In this document: piece after piece, positions 61,155 to 64,000 of the stretch
Numbering within the stretch: position 1 is the stretch's first letter
How the letters are laid out: every line of letters begins with the position of its first letter
Assembly (NCBI RefSeq): GCF_038006045.1
Contig: NZ_JBBOUK010000001.1
Coordinates: forward strand, 2,521,001-2,585,000
Source: Exiguobacterium sp. FSL W8-0210
Lineage (GTDB): Bacteria; Bacillota; Bacilli; Exiguobacteriales; Exiguobacteriaceae
Direction of reading: 5' to 3'
Length of the DNA stretch: 64,000 nucleotides
The notes under the pieces: generated by a model
Database searches by the model: none
Told to the model about the DNA's origin: nothing
Seen by the model: the letters and a program-made list of their open reading frames with translations, nothing else
Position numbers and translations under genes: made by a program

Positions 61155-62765
61155 TCAATTCTGTTCTGTAACAGCATATCGATATACACGTGCTTCATAA
61201 GGACGTAGTTCATCCGAGACATCTGGATAGTTCGACACAAGCAACTTATCTTGCGATAAAACGAAGGCAGTTTGCATCGGTTCGTCATGCACGTTGAGAA
61301 CGATCCGCCACACTTCTCCCTCTAGTTCCCGCTCATAGATGTAGAGATACGGATCATGAAGAGCTAAGTCGCGATACGTACCATAGACCATGATTGGATG
61401 ATCCTTTCGCATCTGAATCAATGCTCGGTAAAAGGCAAGGACGGATGATGGATCGGCTTCTGCTTGCGCGACATTGATGTCCGTGTAATTCGGATTGACC
61501 GCTAACCACGGTTTCCCACTCGTAAAGCCTGCCGCGTGCGTACCGTCCCACTGCATCGGCGTGCGGGAGTTATCGCGTGCGAGTAACTGCATTGACGAGA
61601 GTACGACCTCCGGATCCTCGCCGCCAGCGACGCGCTCCGCGTATCGATTTTGAAAGGCGACGTCTTGATAGAGCGACGGATCCGAGAAGCGAATCCCCGT
61701 CATCCCAATCTCTTCTCCTTGATACACGTATGGAATGCCAGGTAATGTATGCAACATCAAACCGAGTAGTTTCGCACTCTCGACTCGGTATCGTTCACTG
61801 CCGAAGCGGGTCACTTGTCGCGTATGATCGTGGTTGTTGAGAAACTGTGAATTGACACCTAATGGGTATAAGACGTCATACCATCGTTTCTGAATTTCCT
61901 TGAATCGTAAAAGGTCCATCGCCTCCATGTCGTCCGCGATTTCGAAGTGAAACAGCGTTCGAAGTTCTTCACGTTCTTCACTGACATATAACAGACCGTC
62001 TTCTGGACCGACGAACGGAATCTCACCAACTGTAAACAAGTCTTTCCCGGCAAGGACGTTCGCATGCATTTCCTGAAGGAAGTCGTGCACACCTGGTTGA
62101 TTCCCGAGATACGATAGATTAAACGGATTGACGACATCCTCAAGCGAACGTTTTTTGATCAAGTTGATGACGTCCATCCGGAAACCGTCAATCCCTTGAG
62201 CGATCCACCAGTTCATCATGTCGTAGATCGCTTGCCGGACAGCCGGTTGTTCCCAGTTTAAGTCCGGTTGTTCTTTCGCAAAGGAATGGAAATAATATTG
62301 TTCGCGCTCTTCACTCCACGTCCACGGGTTCGGCGCAAAGTAAGACCGCCAATTGTTCGGGGGCGTCTCTTTCGTTCCATCTTTCCAGATGTACCAATCA
62401 TCCTTGTCGTGGATTCGGTCCCGCGACTGACGGAACCAGTCATGCTGGTCACTCGTATGATTGACGACCAAATCAAGAATTATCTTTAAGCCGCGTCCGT
62501 GAGCCGCTGTGATCAACTCTTGTAGATCGCCCATCGTCCCCGCCTTGTCCATGATCGTGTAATAATCGGCAATATCATAGCCATTATCGATGTCTGGAGA
62601 ACGGTAACATGGATTTAACCAGACGATATCGACACCAAGCGATGCGATGTAATCTAGCTTGTCGATGACACCTCGCAAATCACCGATGCCGTCCCCATTC
62701 GAATCCTTAAAACTGCGCCAATAGACTTGATAGACGACTGCTTCTTTCCAGCTAGCTCGCTTCAT
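61155..62765 (-). CDS. GH13 alpha-glucosidase (oligo-1,6-glucosidase-like)
   Basis: 536 residues, cytoplasmic. The GH13 conserved regions are DLVVNHTSDQH (I), GFRMDVINL with nucleophile Asp (II), TVGEIPFV with acid/base Glu (III) and NNHDHTRQ with stabiliser Asp (IV). The start VYQVYWRSFKDSNGDGIGDLRG (by its FKDSNGDGIGDL calcium-site core) is typical of the oligo-1,6-glucosidase/MalL/TreA branch. It hydrolyses alpha-glucosidic oligosaccharides; which linkage is preferred cannot be told. No sugar transporter is adjacent. Slightly shorter than Bacillus MalL of about 560 residues. Confidence 0.92.
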   Translation of the reverse strand: MKRASWKEAVVYQVYWRSFKDSNGDGIGDLRGVIDKLDYIASLGVDIVWLNPCYRSPDIDNGYDIADYYTIMDKAGTMGDLQELITAAHGRGLKIILDLVVNHTSDQHDWFRQSRDRIHDKDDWYIWKDGTKETPPNNWRSYFAPNPWTWSEEREQYYFHSFAKEQPDLNWEQPAVRQAIYDMMNWWIAQGIDGFRMDVINLIKKRSLEDVVNPFNLSYLGNQPGVHDFLQEMHANVLAGKDLFTVGEIPFVGPEDGLLYVSEEREELRTLFHFEIADDMEAMDLLRFKEIQKRWYDVLYPLGVNSQFLNNHDHTRQVTRFGSERYRVESAKLLGLMLHTLPGIPYVYQGEEIGMTGIRFSDPSLYQDVAFQNRYAERVAGGEDPEVVLSSMQLLARDNSRTPMQWDGTHAAGFTSGKPWLAVNPNYTDINVAQAEADPSSVLAFYRALIQMRKDHPIMVYGTYRDLALHDPYLYIYERELEGEVWRIVLNVHDEPMQTAFVLSQDKLLVSNYPDVSDELRPYEARVYRYAVTEQN

Positions 62766-62913
62766 CTCCTCACTCCTCTCCCTACTCTCTATTCCCGCTC
62801 CACATATCTGTACCTGTTTATTGGACGATTTTTTTGAATTTCAAAAAAGTTCTTTTCTTTTGACTGAATATTCGTTATCCTTGACGACAATACTACGAAG
62901 GAGGCACACATCC

Positions 62914-64000
62914 ATGAAACATTTCGCTCCATCCATCGCCATCGATCGGCTTCCTGCTCCCGTTTTCGCTGAACTTGCGAACCGGATCGGTGCTGTGAAA
63001 GCTGCCGGACATGATGTCATTACCCTTGGTCAAGGAACACCCGATCAAACGACGCCCGTACATATTCTCGACGCCTTGAAACAGGCGATCGATGAGCCAA
63101 CAAACCTTCAATATCCACCATTTCGTGGACATGATTTTCTAAAGCAAGCCGTCGCGAGCTTTTATGCGAACGAATTCGGCGTCACGATCGATCCGGCAAC
63201 CGAGGTCGCAATTCTTCTCGGTAGTAAAGCCGGAATCGTCGCCTTACCACAAACGATCGTCAATCCTGGAGAAGGTGTCATCGTCCCGGATCCGGGGTAC
63301 CCGGATTACCTGTCTGGAGCAGCACTTGCTGGTGCTTACCCGATTACACTTCCATTGCTTGAGAAAAATAACTTCCTGCCGGATTACGATTTACTTGATA
63401 CGACAGATGTCGAGCGCGCCCGGATGTTGTTCCTCAATTACCCGAGTAATCCGACAGGTGCGACAGCGACAGCAGAAGCCTTCGAACAGACCGTTGCCTT
63501 CGCGGATGCCCATGATATTTGTGTCGTCCATGATTTAGCCTACGGCGGCATCAGCTTTGATGGTCCCACACGAAGCTTCTTGCAGACGGAAGGGGCGAAG
63601 GAGGTCGGAATCGAGTTGTTCTCACTCTCGAAACGCTTCAACATGTCTGGCTTCCGAATCGCTTTCGCGATCGGAAATCCGTCCGTCATCTCAAGCATCG
63701 AGACGTATCAGGAACATCTCTACGTCAGTGCCTTCACACCGATCCAACATGCAGCGACCGTTGCCCTGACGAGTGACCAGACATGTGTCCGTGAGTTAAG
63801 TAGCTTATACGAAACACGACGTAATGCCTTGTTCGCTAAACTCGATGCAATCGGTTGGAGCGGACCACGACCGGGCGGTTCCTTCTTCGTCTGGCTTCCG
63901 GTGCCTGAAGGATACACGTCCCAAAGCTTCACCGATCACCTGCTTGACGAAGCACACGTCGCTGTAACCCCTGGATCCTTCTTCGGCGAATACGGTGAAG
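62914..64000 (+). CDS. Class I aminotransferase, MtnE-like (3' end outside window)
   Basis: Open from ATG 62914 (GAAGGAGG 8 bases upstream) to the window edge, 362 residues visible of about 390. PLP enzyme of fold type I: LGQGTPDQTTPVHIL, LLGSKAGIVALPQ, VPDPGYPDYLSG, NYPSNPTGA, and PLP Lys in SLSKRFNMSGFRIAFAIGN. It strongly resembles Bacillus MtnE (YkrV), which converts 2-keto-4-methylthiobutyrate to methionine in the salvage pathway. LSKRFNM in place of LSKTFNM is a minor variation. No other methionine-salvage gene and no S-box leader are seen, so the substrate stays open. Confidence 0.85.
   Translation, partial: MKHFAPSIAIDRLPAPVFAELANRIGAVKAAGHDVITLGQGTPDQTTPVHILDALKQAIDEPTNLQYPPFRGHDFLKQAVASFYANEFGVTIDPATEVAILLGSKAGIVALPQTIVNPGEGVIVPDPGYPDYLSGAALAGAYPITLPLLEKNNFLPDYDLLDTTDVERARMLFLNYPSNPTGATATAEAFEQTVAFADAHDICVVHDLAYGGISFDGPTRSFLQTEGAKEVGIELFSLSKRFNMSGFRIAFAIGNPSVISSIETYQEHLYVSAFTPIQHAATVALTSDQTCVRELSSLYETRRNALFAKLDAIGWSGPRPGGSFFVWLPVPEGYTSQSFTDHLLDEAHVAVTPGSFFGEYGE

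Noticed and set aside
1-64000. tRNA, rRNA, CRISPR, IS or prophage signatures
   Set aside because: Scanning both strands showed no such element; the HNH-associated repeats are in a normal-looking single gene without mobile-element context.

Overview
The window reads as a chromosome segment of a moderate-GC Firmicute of the order Bacillales, most likely Exiguobacterium. This is inferred from gene content and order: SecA2 beside an S-layer assembly protein, gatCAB-dagK-rlmCD next to a PutP-type transporter as in Bacillus, a Bce-type peptide-resistance locus, and strong AAGGAGG ribosome-binding sites throughout. I see no rRNA, tRNA, CRISPR array, insertion sequence or phage gene, and both edges cut through genes. 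Coding is dense, operons are short, and many gene pairs share bidirectional hairpin terminators.

Layout. 1-2.9 kb: accessory secretion (secA2 plus SlaP-like). 2.9-6 kb: Asp23, a divergent acyltransferase/SGNH hydrolase pair that resembles a split OatA, and two small membrane proteins. 6-10.3 kb: an mhqED-like quinone/thiol-stress operon divergent from a Na+-efflux-type ABC exporter. 10.3-18.1 kb: an XRE regulator, then a Bce-type antimicrobial-peptide sensing and resistance locus with one two-component system between two ABC modules. A BceR-type inverted repeat lies upstream of the second module. 18.2-27.8 kb: PTS EIIA(Glc), an M3 oligopeptidase, a GGDEF-EAL protein, a CBS protein, a chemoreceptor and an AraC regulator. 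27.9-30.1 kb: a fused GT2/CDP-glycerol glycerophosphotransferase for wall polymer synthesis.

30.1-40.9 kb: rlmCD, dagK and gatCAB, then mntH, putP, rocA (with two cre-like sites) and a cysteine-less HesB-fold protein. 41-48.3 kb: a lipoprotein with bcp, oppA behind a structured leader, a stand-alone HNH-associated-repeat protein, a diguanylate cyclase, YktB and a secreted protein. 48.4-52.8 kb: a potRABCD polyamine operon. 52.9-57.3 kb: degV, a TspO-like gene, a YqkB-like gene, an unexplained three-way-junction element and an MHYT-GGDEF-EAL protein. 57.4-64 kb: an ECF sigma/anti-sigma pair, a CstR-like repressor, an SMP-30 hydrolase, an MBL hydrolase, a GH13 alpha-glucosidase and the start of an MtnE-like aminotransferase.

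Three proteins carrying c-di-GMP domains, a chemoreceptor, wall-polymer and S-layer export genes and the Bce locus suggest a surface- and lifestyle-sensing emphasis. The best candidates for something undescribed are the structured element at 55129-55233, the oppA leader at 42527-42596, the terminator hairpins that contain or abut the next gene's Shine-Dalgarno sequence, and the HNH-repeat protein without a nuclease.
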